Assembly: GCA_045600965.1 (NCBI GenBank)
Contig: JAZRYW010000012.1
Span: 1-30,025, forward strand
Origin: RGIG6374 sp045600965
Lineage (GTDB): Bacteria > Bacteroidota > Bacteroidia > Bacteroidales > UBA932
Length of the DNA: 30,025 nt
Reading direction: 5' to 3'
Below are positions 15,654-23,887 of this stretch, piece by piece. The notes below the pieces were generated by a model. The model searched no databases, was not told the DNA's origin, and saw only the letters and a list, made by a program, of their open reading frames with translations. The stretch's first letter is position 1. The number at the start of each line of letters is the position of its first letter. The position numbers were made by a program, and so were the translations under genes.

Positions 15654-17136
15654 TGGTCCGCCTGACTGCATCGGCCCACTGAGCCCTTGCTTCGGACAGC
15701 CTTTCCAGGCTCTGCGGATCGTCGGCGGGGGAGAACACCCGGTCGGCCTCCCATATTCCCTTTATTTCGTCAAGGGATGTCCAGTAACCCACAGCCAGAC
15801 CTGCCAGGAATGCTGCGCCGATGGCTGTGGTTTCCGTTTCCACGGGCCGTATTACGCTGGTGCTCAGGATGTCGGCCTGAAACTGCATAAGAAGGTTGTT
15901 GCGCGATGCTCCTCCGTCGACCTTTATCTCGCGCAGTCTGACTGAGGCATCCTTCTCCATGGCATTGACTATGTCCATAGTCTCGAATGCTATGCCTTCC
16001 AGCGCTGCGCGCGCGATGTGCGCCGCAGTGGTGCCGCGGCTGATGCCGGTTATCGTACCACGCGCATACTGGTTCCAGTAAGGGGCTCCGAGGCCGGTCA
16101 GGGCAGGTACGAAATACACTCCGCCGGTGTCGGGAACTTCCGCTGCCAGCCTTTCCGCCTCAGCGGCAGACCCTATTATTCCAAGTCCGTCCCTGAGCCA
16201 CTGTATGGCCGAGCCGGCAACGAAGATGCTTCCTTCGAGAGCATAATCGACACGGCCGCCAATTTTCCAGGCTATCGTCGTCAGAAGGTTGTTGCGTGAT
16301 TCGATGGGCCTTGAGCCGCTGTTCATAAGAAGGAAACAGCCTGTGCCGTAAGTGTTCTTCACGGATCCCGGCTCAGTGCACATCTGCCCGAAAAGAGAAG
16401 CCTGCTGGTCGCCTGCAATGCCTGCCACCGGCACCTGTCTCCCAAGGAAACCTTCATCGGCATAGCCGTAGACGGCGCTTGAGTCACAGACTTCGGGGAG
16501 CATCGATGACGGAATCCCGAAAAGTCTGAGCAGGTCCTCATCCCATTTGAGGGTGTGGATGTTGAAGAGCATAGTGCGGGAGGCGTTGCTGACGTCGGTC
16601 ACGTGCCTCTTTCCGCCGGTGAGGTTCCAGACGAGCCAGCTGTCGACAGTGCCGAAACGAAGGGAGCCCTCCAGGGCCTTCTTCCTTGCTCCGGGGACAT
16701 TCTCGAGTATCCAGCGTATCTTGGTCGCGCTGAAATAGGAATCTATCATCAGGCCGGTCCTGGAGCGTATGAAGCCCGTTAGATTCTTCTTCTTGAGTGA
16801 ATCGCAATAGGCTGAGGTGCGTCTGTCCTGCCATACTATGGCGTTGCAAACGGGCCTGCCGGTTACGGCATCCCAGACGATGGTGGTCTCCCGCTGGTTG
16901 GATATCCCTATGGCCTCTATGACGGCGTCACTTTCGCCGATCTTCTCCACGGCATCCTTCATCACGGAGAGTTGGGAGGCCCATATCTCCGCGGGATCGT
17001 GCTCCACCAGCCCGGAGGATGGGAATATCTGGGTGAACTCCTTCTGGCTTGCGGACACGGCTCTACCCCGGTGATTGAACACTATCGCTCTGGAGCTTGT
17101 TGTGCCCTGATCCAGGGCCAGTATATATCGGTTCAT
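15646..17136 (-). CDS. glpK: Glycerol kinase
   Basis: A 496-residue cytoplasmic FGGY-family kinase that makes sn-glycerol-3-phosphate from glycerol and ATP. Family landmarks appear in order: LALDQGTTSSRA at the ATP-binding N-terminus, ISNQRETTIVWD (glycerol-binding Arg-Glu), GIAGDQQASLFGQ with the catalytic Asp, YFVPALTGLGAPYW, and the FGGY signature region VDGGASRNNLLMQFQAD. Length is typical (about 500). The start at 17136 (MNRYILALDQG) is chosen over the upstream in-frame ATG at 17145. No glpF or glpD is adjacent; it is divergent from a lipase-like hydrolase that could release glycerol. It has a complete consensus promoter and its stop overlaps the GH31 3' end. Confidence 0.95.
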   Translation of the reverse strand: MNRYILALDQGTTSSRAIVFNHRGRAVSASQKEFTQIFPSSGLVEHDPAEIWASQLSVMKDAVEKIGESDAVIEAIGISNQRETTIVWDAVTGRPVCNAIVWQDRRTSAYCDSLKKKNLTGFIRSRTGLMIDSYFSATKIRWILENVPGARKKALEGSLRFGTVDSWLVWNLTGGKRHVTDVSNASRTMLFNIHTLKWDEDLLRLFGIPSSMLPEVCDSSAVYGYADEGFLGRQVPVAGIAGDQQASLFGQMCTEPGSVKNTYGTGCFLLMNSGSRPIESRNNLLTTIAWKIGGRVDYALEGSIFVAGSAIQWLRDGLGIIGSAAEAERLAAEVPDTGGVYFVPALTGLGAPYWNQYARGTITGISRGTTAAHIARAALEGIAFETMDIVNAMEKDASVRLREIKVDGGASRNNLLMQFQADILSTSVIRPVETETTAIGAAFLAGLAVGYWTSLDEIKGIWEADRVFSPADDPQSLERLSEARAQWADAVRRTII

Positions 17137-17171
17137 TTTATGCAAATCGACAATTGTACGTTCTTTATCCC

Positions 17172-17204
17172 CAAAAGTACAACATTTTTGTTTATATTTA
17201 CAAA
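17172..17204 (-). promoter_or_regulatory. Complete Bacteroidota promoter of glpK (TTTG-N21-TACTTTTG)
   Basis: On the minus strand TTTG (17204-17201) is followed after 21 nt by TACTTTTG (17179-17172), a full consensus match, 36 nt before the glpK ATG. It overlaps the probable promoter of the divergent hydrolase gene. Confidence 0.7.
17193..17200 (+). promoter_or_regulatory. Weak -7 box (TATATTTA) for the lipase-like gene
   Basis: TATATTTA differs from TAnnTTTG only in the last base and lies 25 nt before the ATG at 17225, a normal distance in this window. There is no -33 match. It sits inside the spacer of the opposite glpK promoter, so the two could not easily be used together. Confidence 0.3.
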
Positions 17205-17224
17205 ATATTGCAAGTTGCGCTCAT

Positions 17225-18148
17225 ATGGAAATCAAACGTTTCACCATCGATGCATCTTCCGACTCTCTGACGCTTTCGGTTATGTTCCTTGAACCGGAAG
17301 AAGCGCCGAAGGGCATCGTGCAGATAATCCACGGAATGTCGGAAAGGAAGGAACGCTATGAGGAACTTATGCGTTTCCTTGCCGGGGAAGGATATGCGAC
17401 GGTAATCAATGACATCAGAGGCCACGGAGACTCCGTGAGGAAGGACGCTGACCTTGGCTTCTTCTATAAGGGCGGATACCGCGCGGCGATAGAGGATGCG
17501 GCGGCTGTGACTTCCTGGGCCGTGAACAGATGGCCGGATGCCCCCGTGATTCTGCTCGGACACAGTATGGGCTCCCTGCTTGCCCGCGGCTATCTGAAGA
17601 AGCACGATGACCTCATTTCCGCTCTCCTTCTTCTAGGTACTCCCGTGAAGAGCCCTGCCGGCGGCATAGCGCGCCTCCTTGCGCTGATATCGGGTCTGGC
17701 CCGCGGCTGGCACTATCGGTCTAAATTCATCAACTCTTTGATATTCGGAAAGTTCAACTCCAGATTCGCTTCCGAAGGAGCATCCAATGCCTGGCTTTCG
17801 ACTGACCGTTCGGAGGTCGAGCTTTACCGCAATGACCCTCGCAACGGTTTCGTATTCACCGCCAACGGCTTCTATAACCTGCTTGGCCTGATGAGATTCT
17901 GCTACTCTGCTTACGGTTGGAAGCACAGCAACTGGTCTTTGCCGGTGAGGTTCCTTTCCGGAGCCGATGACCCCTGTATGAAAAACGAAAGGGAATTAGA
18001 CAAGGCTGTCTCCTCTCTCCGCAAGGCCGGCTATCCCAACGTCTCATCCCGGATCTTCGAAGGTATGCGCCACGAAATACACAAGGAGGTGGGCCGCCGG
18101 GCCGTGTTCAACGATATCCTGGAATTCATGGAAAAATCTACTGAATAA
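17225..18148 (+). CDS. Alpha/beta hydrolase, monoacylglycerol lipase/lysophospholipase-like
   Basis: A 307-residue alpha/beta hydrolase of the serine aminopeptidase S33 / monoacylglycerol-lipase group, without a signal peptide, so cytoplasmic. The oxyanion segment HGMSERKERY is near residue 37, the nucleophile elbow GHSMG has Ser114, and the other triad members fit Asp248 (SGADDP) and His283 (EGMRHEIHKE). The last motif is characteristic of monoacylglycerol lipases and PldB-type lysophospholipases. The gene is divergent from glycerol kinase across 88 nt, which fits a role in acylglycerol or lysophospholipid turnover, but the true substrate is not shown. Confidence 0.88.
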   Translation: MEIKRFTIDASSDSLTLSVMFLEPEEAPKGIVQIIHGMSERKERYEELMRFLAGEGYATVINDIRGHGDSVRKDADLGFFYKGGYRAAIEDAAAVTSWAVNRWPDAPVILLGHSMGSLLARGYLKKHDDLISALLLLGTPVKSPAGGIARLLALISGLARGWHYRSKFINSLIFGKFNSRFASEGASNAWLSTDRSEVELYRNDPRNGFVFTANGFYNLLGLMRFCYSAYGWKHSNWSLPVRFLSGADDPCMKNERELDKAVSSLRKAGYPNVSSRIFEGMRHEIHKEVGRRAVFNDILEFMEKSTE

Positions 18149-18159
18149 TAACCTATTAT

Positions 18160-18167
18160 TATTTTCG
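18160..18167 (+). promoter_or_regulatory. Possible -7 box (TATTTTCG) for the GH2 gene
   Basis: TATTTTCG differs from TAnnTTTG at one base (C for T) and lies 29 nt before the GH2 ATG at 18197, in a 48-nt gap after the hydrolase gene. Readthrough from the hydrolase gene is the alternative, since I see no terminator between them. Confidence 0.3.
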
Positions 18168-18196
18168 TGAACCATTTCAAAACAGATTCTTACAAT

Positions 18197-21100
18197 ATGA
18201 AAAAGACTATTTTGCTTGTCGTGGGACTGTGCCTGTCCGCAACTCTTTCCGCACAGGACTGGCTCGACCCCGAAGTGTTCCAGCGCAACAGGTACCCGAT
18301 GACGGCCACCTTCTCGACCGATTCCCCTGTCGTTTCCCTTGAAGGAGACTGGAAGTTTCACTGGAACGTCTCCCCGTCCGAAAGACTCGAGGGATTCTGG
18401 GAAGACGGTTTCGACGACTCCTCCTGGGACACAATGCCCGTTCCCGGCATATGGGAACTCAACGGCTTCGGAGACCCTCTTTATGCAAACGTCGCATACC
18501 CTTGGGCAGGCCATTTCGAAAACAATCCGCCCATAGTGCCCGAGGAACACAACTATGTTGGACAGTACCGGAGCAGCTTCACGCTCGATGACGACTTCGA
18601 CGGAAAGGACGTGTTTCTGCACATAGGATCGGCGACTTCCAACATCAGGGTCTGGATCAACGGCCGCGAAGCCGGTTACAGCGAGGACAGCAAGCTTGAG
18701 GCCCGTTTCGACATCACGCCTTTCGTTCATAGGGGCGAAAACAGCATAGCCTTCGAGATATTCCGCTGGTGCGACGGTACCTACCTCGAAGACCAGGACT
18801 TCTGGGCTTTGAGCGGCATCGCGCGTGAGAACTACATATTCGCAAGACCTGCCGACCGTATCGAGGACATACACGTAAAGGCTTCGGCAAACGGCGACTA
18901 CACCATCGAAGCGTCACTGACCGGCGACGTGAAATCAGTCTCCTACCGCATCATCCCTCCGAAGGGAAGGGCGATAAGGATACGCACTTCAGACGGAAAT
19001 GCCGGCGGACACCTGCGCAGACCCCTGCTATGGAGCGCAGAGACCCCCAATCTCTACAGGCTCGAGGCAGTATGCACCTCCGCTGACGGCTCAAGGGAGA
19101 CCGTCACTCTGAATTTCGGTTTCCGTGACGTGGAGATCAGGGGCGCCCAGCTGCTGGTAAACGGCAGGCCTGTCCTCATCAAGGGCGCTGACCGCCACGA
19201 AATGAATGCAGAGAAAGGCTATGTGCTCACCGAAGAGGATATGCTTCTGGACATACGAAGGATGAAGGAACTCAACATCAACACGGTCCGCACCAGCCAC
19301 TATCCCAACGACCCCAGATGGTATGACCTATGCGACCGCTACGGCATCTATGTGATAGATGAGGCGGACATCGAATCCCACGGTATGGGATACGGCGAGC
19401 AGACTCTTGCAAAGGATTCGAGTTATATGGCCGCGCACCTGGAAAGGGTTTCCAGAATGATGCGCCGTGACTTCAACCATCCATCGGTCATCATCTGGAG
19501 CCTCGGTAACGAAGCCGGCAACGGCCCGAACTTCCACGCCTGCTACGATTGGGCCAAGGCATACGACCCTTCGCGCCCGGTGCAGTATGAAAGAGCAATC
19601 GGTGACACGAACACCGACATATTCTGTCCTATGTATATGGATTACAGGGATGTCGTGAGATATGCCGAGTCGAATCCGGACAAGCCTCTCATCCAATGTG
19701 AATACGCTCACGCAATGGGCAACTCCGAAGGGGGCCTTGACACCTACTGGGACCTTGTGCGCAAATATGACTGCTTCCAGGGCGGCTGCATCTGGGACTT
19801 CGTCGACCAGGCTCTCGAATGGCCCTCCGACGCCCCGGGTACAGACCATATCTATGCCTACGGAGGTGATTTCAACGATTATGACCCCAGCGACGGGTCC
19901 TTCAACTGCAACGGCATAATCGCCGCAGACCGTTCCCTCCATCCTCATGCATACGAGGTTCGCTATCAGTACCGCAACATCCTGACAAGCGCAACTGAAG
20001 AAATGCTTGCCCGGGGGAAGGTGGAGGTCTACAACGAGAACTTCTTCATCGACCTGAGCCGCTACCGTATGCTCTGGGAACTGGTCAACGAAGGCGAAGT
20101 GGTCAGAAGCGGATCCGTTTCAAGGCTGCGCATAGGACCCGGTGAAAGGAAGACAGTACGGCTTGCGCTGAACCACCGTGACTTTGATTCCCTTGAAGGG
20201 GATTTATATCTCAATGTAAGTTATGTGCTCAAGGAGGACGAACCCCTTCTTCCCGCCGGCACCCAGGTGGCTTATGACCAGCTGACACTGCGTGAGGTCC
20301 AGCAGGTTACAGACCTGCCCGCAGAAGCCGTTCCCGCAGGTGTTGAGGGCAGTTGCATACGCTACGAGGGGCTCACCGGCAGCGGACGTGAATGGAAGGC
20401 CCTGTTTGATGCCGCGACCGGCGTGCTGTCGGGTTATGAAGTTGACGGCAGGCAGATCATAGCCCAGAGCGCGATGCCCTGCTTCGGCCGTGCCATAACC
20501 GAGAACGACAAGGGCGCCTGGCTCCAGAGTCGCCTTGATATGTGGCGCTATCCCGATTTGAGGCTCGTAAGTTTCGAAATACTCGACAATGTCGACGGAA
20601 GCGCACGCCTTACGGCACGATACGGTATCGAAGACATAGCCGTGGTGTCGATGACCTATCTCATCCACGTTGACGGAAGCGTTGAGGTAAGCGAAAAGAT
20701 ATGTGATGCAGGTCAGGGCAAACTTGAAAAATGCCCTATGATGATGCGTTTCGGAATCGAAATGGCAATGCCGGGCGAGTTCAGCAACCTCTCTTTCTAC
20801 GGCTACGGCCCCTTCGAGAATTACGATGACCGGAATTCCGCCGCTTTCGTAGGCCGCTATGACCAGAGAGTGGAGGACCAGTACCACTACGGCTATGTAC
20901 GTCCGCAGGAGTCCGGAACACACACCGGCCTGAAGTGGCTGCGCATAACTGATGACCAGGGCAGGGGAGTGGAGTTCACTTCAACCTCACGGTTCTCGGC
21001 TTCGGCACTTCCCCTGAGCCGCCGCTCACTCGACTTGCTGCCCGGAGCCGCCCGACATTCCCTCGAACTTAAGCGCCTTGCCTGCGAAGGACACCGTCAG

Positions 21101-21238
21101 GACGGGCAAACCTATGTCAACGTTGACCTCAGGCAGATGGGCCTCGGCTGCATCAATTCCTGGGGAGCGCTGCCCGAAGAGGAACACCTTCTGCCGGCAG
21201 GTGAATACACTTTCGACTTTGTGATAAGACCATTATAA
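18197..21238 (+). CDS. Secreted GH2 beta-galactosidase (LacZ type)
   Basis: A 1013-residue LacZ-like glycoside hydrolase with a signal peptide (about residues 1-20, ending TLSAQ), so periplasmic. Order of domains: sugar-binding jelly roll, immunoglobulin-like domain, TIM barrel with NTVRTSHYP and DEADIESHG, then the beta-galactosidase small-chain domain to the C-terminus. The acid/base is Glu439 in SLGNEAGNG and the nucleophile Glu502 in CEYAHAMGNS, both intact. Length matches E. coli LacZ (about 1020). I use the ATG at 18197 (MKKTILLV) because the signal peptide begins there; the in-frame ATG at 18167 overlaps the possible promoter. Beta-galactosides from plant or host glycans are the likely substrates. 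The zinc peptidase gene follows after 10 nt. Confidence 0.93.
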   Translation: MKKTILLVVGLCLSATLSAQDWLDPEVFQRNRYPMTATFSTDSPVVSLEGDWKFHWNVSPSERLEGFWEDGFDDSSWDTMPVPGIWELNGFGDPLYANVAYPWAGHFENNPPIVPEEHNYVGQYRSSFTLDDDFDGKDVFLHIGSATSNIRVWINGREAGYSEDSKLEARFDITPFVHRGENSIAFEIFRWCDGTYLEDQDFWALSGIARENYIFARPADRIEDIHVKASANGDYTIEASLTGDVKSVSYRIIPPKGRAIRIRTSDGNAGGHLRRPLLWSAETPNLYRLEAVCTSADGSRETVTLNFGFRDVEIRGAQLLVNGRPVLIKGADRHEMNAEKGYVLTEEDMLLDIRRMKELNINTVRTSHYPNDPRWYDLCDRYGIYVIDEADIESHGMGYGEQTLAKDSSYMAAHLERVSRMMRRDFNHPSVIIWSLGNEAGNGPNFHACYDWAKAYDPSRPVQYERAIGDTNTDIFCPMYMDYRDVVRYAESNPDKPLIQCEYAHAMGNSEGGLDTYWDLVRKYDCFQGGCIWDFVDQALEWPSDAPGTDHIYAYGGDFNDYDPSDGSFNCNGIIAADRSLHPHAYEVRYQYRNILTSATEEMLARGKVEVYNENFFIDLSRYRMLWELVNEGEVVRSGSVSRLRIGPGERKTVRLALNHRDFDSLEGDLYLNVSYVLKEDEPLLPAGTQVAYDQLTLREVQQVTDLPAEAVPAGVEGSCIRYEGLTGSGREWKALFDAATGVLSGYEVDGRQIIAQSAMPCFGRAITENDKGAWLQSRLDMWRYPDLRLVSFEILDNVDGSARLTARYGIEDIAVVSMTYLIHVDGSVEVSEKICDAGQGKLEKCPMMMRFGIEMAMPGEFSNLSFYGYGPFENYDDRNSAAFVGRYDQRVEDQYHYGYVRPQESGTHTGLKWLRITDDQGRGVEFTSTSRFSASALPLSRRSLDLLPGAARHSLELKRLACEGHRQDGQTYVNVDLRQMGLGCINSWGALPEEEHLLPAGEYTFDFVIRPL

Positions 21239-21248
21239 TATAGTAACA

Positions 21249-22121
21249 ATGAAGTTAGACGGAAGAAGAGAAAGCACGAATGTGGATGACCGCAGAGGTA
21301 TGTCCGCAGGCAGGGCCACCGGCCTGGGAATAGGTGGCGTAATAATAGTCGGCGTCATCACCCTGCTGATGGGAGGAGACCTTGGAGATGTGGTCAGGAA
21401 TGTCAGCGGAGCGGCTTCTCAGGGCGGTTCCAATGTAGCTGTCACCTACGAGCCTACAGCACAGGAAGAGGAACTCGCCGTATTTTCCAAACAGATACTT
21501 GCCGGCACTGAAGATGTGTGGAGCGCAATATTCAGGGAGAACGGGAAGACCTACGTCCCCCCGAAGCTCGTCCTTTTCTCCGGCAGCGTCCAGTCGGGCT
21601 GCGGAGGCGCAACCGCATCGTCCGGCCCTTTCTACTGCAGTGCCGACCAGTGTGTATATCTCGACCTCTCGTTCTTCACCTCGATGAAGAAGGAAATAGG
21701 AGCTGACGGTGACTTCGCCTATGCCTATGTAATCGCGCACGAAGTGGGACATCACGTCCAGAACCAGCTGGGGACACTGGGCAGCGCCCACAACCGGATG
21801 TCCCGCTACAAGGCCAACAGCCCTCAGTACAACCAGATCAGCGTTCGCCTCGAACTGCAGGCCGATTTCTATGCCGGCATATGGGGATACTATGACAATC
21901 AGATGTTCGGATCACTTGAAGAGGGCGACGTGGATGAAGGCCTTGCCGTGGCCTCAAAGATCGGTGACGATTATCTGCAGAAGCAGGCATACGGCTATTC
22001 CGTGCCTGACTCATTCAACCACGGCACCTCAGAGCAACGTTCGAAATGGCTCAAGAAGGGTCTTTCAACCGGTAACCTGAGCCTCGGCGACACCTTCACA
22101 CCATCCTATAATTCGCTGTAA
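21249..22121 (+). CDS. ypfJ: YpfJ-type neutral zinc metallopeptidase
   Basis: A 290-residue single-pass membrane protein. After a charged N-terminus comes one hydrophobic segment (about residues 23-42), then a catalytic domain with HEVGHH (His164, Glu165, His168) and a downstream ELQAD helix (Glu202) giving the third zinc ligand. The segment GSVQSGCGGATASSGPFYC and the C-terminal FNHGTSEQRSKWLKKG are hallmarks of the putative neutral zinc metallopeptidase family (PF04228, YpfJ/KPN_02809). Proteolytic targets are unknown. It lies 10 nt behind the beta-galactosidase gene, which suggests co-transcription, although a functional link is not obvious. An AT-rich inverted repeat follows. Confidence 0.9.
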   Translation: MKLDGRRESTNVDDRRGMSAGRATGLGIGGVIIVGVITLLMGGDLGDVVRNVSGAASQGGSNVAVTYEPTAQEEELAVFSKQILAGTEDVWSAIFRENGKTYVPPKLVLFSGSVQSGCGGATASSGPFYCSADQCVYLDLSFFTSMKKEIGADGDFAYAYVIAHEVGHHVQNQLGTLGSAHNRMSRYKANSPQYNQISVRLELQADFYAGIWGYYDNQMFGSLEEGDVDEGLAVASKIGDDYLQKQAYGYSVPDSFNHGTSEQRSKWLKKGLSTGNLSLGDTFTPSYNSL

Positions 22122-22158
22122 AAACAGGTCTTCCATAACAGTCTTTCCATTTTTTACA

Positions 22159-22184
22159 TTTTTTGAAAGTATTTTTTCAAAAAA
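22159..22184. terminator. AT-rich inverted repeat after the zinc peptidase gene
   Basis: TTTTTTGAAA (22159-22168) and TTTCAAAAAA (22175-22184) are perfect 10-bp arms around a 6-nt loop. The stem is almost all A-T and no clean U-tract follows, so termination would be weak; it might instead be a protein-binding site upstream of the next promoter. It lies 25 nt before the -7 box at 22209. Confidence 0.35.
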
Positions 22185-22208
22185 GAGTAAAGATTTTGAT
22201 TTTTTACA

Positions 22209-22216
22209 TACATTTG
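22209..22216 (+). promoter_or_regulatory. -7 box (TACATTTG) for the porin-potABCD operon
   Basis: TACATTTG is an exact TAnnTTTG match. It is the only good promoter candidate before the run of five genes 22276-27570, which have no internal gaps longer than 7 nt. Transcription would start near 22222, directly before the 15-bp dyad. The nearest upstream TTTG (22195-22198) is only 10 nt away, so a canonical -33 element is missing, as may be expected for a regulated promoter. Confidence 0.55.
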
Positions 22217-22226
22217 CGACGTTAAT

Positions 22227-22241
22227 CGGCACTCAGTGCCG
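22227..22241. promoter_or_regulatory. Perfect 15-bp dyad in the leader of the porin-pot operon
   Basis: CGGCACT-C-AGTGCCG is a perfect inverted repeat with 7-bp arms and a single central base, 10 nt downstream of the -7 box and 34 nt before the first gene. It could be an operator bound by a dimeric repressor just after the transcription start; as RNA a one-base loop cannot form, so a full hairpin is less likely. A related GGTGCCGAATG lies at 22268-22278 across the start codon. Confidence 0.5.
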
Positions 22242-22275
22242 GATGTTGAACCAAAATTATACCTTATGGTGCCGA

Positions 22276-23268
22276 ATGAAAAGACTGTTTTTGCTGGTTT
22301 TTGCAGTTCTGTGCTGCAGGGTGGCTCTGGCTCAGGCTGTTGAGCCGGGCGCATCCAACGATTTCAGGGTAATCGCCCGTGCCGAACTCTTCGGCAGTTC
22401 GTTTTCTCCAACACTTTATTCACTTTGGGAAGGTTCCGCAGGGGACCAGTTCGAGTTTTCCGTGTGCAACCATTGGTTGACGGACTTCTCTGACACGCCT
22501 TCCCTTTACAGCGACATCCTCCGCTCAGACGTGTCCAATCTATTTGACTGGGCCAACGTGACCTGGCGTCCGGGTGCCTTCGGTCTCACCGTAGGCAAGA
22601 TGTTCGCCGGTGTGGGCGGTTTCGAGGAAGATGCCTATGACTTCGATTCCCATTGGGATCTCAACTCGATTTTCTGGAATGATACCTACGAAGGCTGCAC
22701 ATACCAATGGGGCGTGGGCGTTGACCTTCTTGACGAAGAGTCTGAGTCAAAAGTGATGTTTCAGATTGTGACTTCCCCCTATGGCGAGCGCCCGTTCTAC
22801 GAAAAATTCGGGAAGGGCCTTCTCGAGTACAACCTGTACGGTGACGGCAACTGGGATCTTTCGGAGACGGTGTCCACCCGCGCCGTAGGCTCACTGAACT
22901 TCATAAACACCGGGGACGGATACGTGAAGATGCTCGCCATCGGCGACCAGATGTATATCGGTGATCTGACCCTTGGCATAGACTATATCGATTACGGCAT
23001 CTCCTTCAGAGACCGTGACCGTACAATACTTGCAACTGCATCCTACAATTTCAACGACCGGTTCGAGGCCGGAGCGAAATGCGTGCTGGACCACGTATAC
23101 GACGAGAACTGCCTTCTTGCAGGCGGATTCTTCTACTGGTATCCGCTCCGCGAAAGCACGGATCTCAGAGTACACCTCACCGGTTCCGTATGCAACTATG
23201 ACAGGGGCGCCGTCCTCAGCCTGGGAGCAACCTGGAACTTCAGTCTGACCGATCTTTTCAGAAAGTAA
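22276..23268 (+). CDS. Uncharacterised outer-membrane beta-barrel-type protein, coupled to potA
   Basis: A 330-residue protein I do not recognise by name. It has a signal peptide (MKRLFLLVFAVLCC..., cleavage near ALAQ, residue 20) and then a sequence dominated by alternating aromatic and polar residues with many Tyr, Trp and Phe, ending in a beta-strand-like LGATWNFSLTDLF, as in outer-membrane barrels; the pattern recalls Bacteroidota porin O/P-type proteins. I see no lipobox, TonB box or plug domain. The start at 22276 is chosen for the signal peptide; an in-frame ATG at 22243 gives an unlikely N-terminus. The stop is separated from the potA ATG by one base, so the two are probably translationally coupled. 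By context it may be the outer-membrane entry for polyamines; barrel and function are inferred. Confidence 0.65.
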   Translation: MKRLFLLVFAVLCCRVALAQAVEPGASNDFRVIARAELFGSSFSPTLYSLWEGSAGDQFEFSVCNHWLTDFSDTPSLYSDILRSDVSNLFDWANVTWRPGAFGLTVGKMFAGVGGFEEDAYDFDSHWDLNSIFWNDTYEGCTYQWGVGVDLLDEESESKVMFQIVTSPYGERPFYEKFGKGLLEYNLYGDGNWDLSETVSTRAVGSLNFINTGDGYVKMLAIGDQMYIGDLTLGIDYIDYGISFRDRDRTILATASYNFNDRFEAGAKCVLDHVYDENCLLAGGFFYWYPLRESTDLRVHLTGSVCNYDRGAVLSLGATWNFSLTDLFRK

Positions 23269-23269
23269 G

Positions 23270-23863
23270 ATGCAAAGCAACGATGTAATCATCCGCATCG
23301 AGCACCTCAGCAAATATTATGACAGGAAGGTGCTTGATGATATCAATCTTGAAATCAAGCGTGGTGAATTCGTGACCATCCTAGGTCCTTCGGGCTGCGG
23401 CAAGACTTCCATCCTACGCATACTCGCCGGCTTTTCGACTCCGGAGGAGGGAAGCGTCACCCTGGAAGGCAAGGACCTTCTCGATGTGCCTCCCCACAGG
23501 CGTCCGTTGAACACCGTATTCCAGCGCTATGCCCTTTTCCCTCATCTCGATGTCTATGACAACATAGCGTTTGGCCTGAAGCTCAAGAAGATGCCTCAGG
23601 AGCAGATTGACGAGAAGGTGCGCAAGGCGCTCAAGATGGTGGTGATGTCCGATTATGAAGACCGCCAGGTGGATTCGCTTTCCGGCGGACAGCAGCAGCG
23701 CGTGGCCATAGCCAGGGCGATAGTCAACCAGCCCAAGGTGCTGCTTCTTGACGAGCCTCTTGCGGCGCTGGACCTCAAGATGCGCAAGGATATGCAGATT
23801 GAGCTGAAGGAGATGCACCGCAAGCTCGGCATAACCTTCATCTATGTCACGCACGACCAGTAG
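23270..23863 (+). CDS. potA: PotA N-terminal fragment (nucleotide-binding domain)
   Basis: If the TAG is real and not read through, this 197-residue product is what is made. It contains every catalytic motif of the ABC ATPase up to His of the H-loop (THDQ at its last residues), but lacks the end of the RecA-like core (normally to about residue 235) and the whole TOBE regulatory region, so a stable functional dimer is doubtful. It starts one base after the outer-membrane protein gene. Confidence 0.6.
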   Translation: MQSNDVIIRIEHLSKYYDRKVLDDINLEIKRGEFVTILGPSGCGKTSILRILAGFSTPEEGSVTLEGKDLLDVPPHRRPLNTVFQRYALFPHLDVYDNIAFGLKLKKMPQEQIDEKVRKALKMVVMSDYEDRQVDSLSGGQQQRVAIARAIVNQPKVLLLDEPLAALDLKMRKDMQIELKEMHRKLGITFIYVTHDQ

Positions 23864-23887
23864 GAGGCTCTGACCCTCTCCGACACC

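Noticed and set aside
17207..17224. Second promoter -7 box before the lipase-like gene (TATTGCAA)
   Set aside because: It departs from TAnnTTTG at too many positions and would leave almost no leader.
23861..23863. Genome-wide reassignment of TAG to an amino acid
   Set aside because: TAG ends at least six intact genes in this window (CNNM protein, phosphohexomutase, pssA, MBL hydrolase, potC, GH10-CE1) at the expected protein length, so it is a normal stop.
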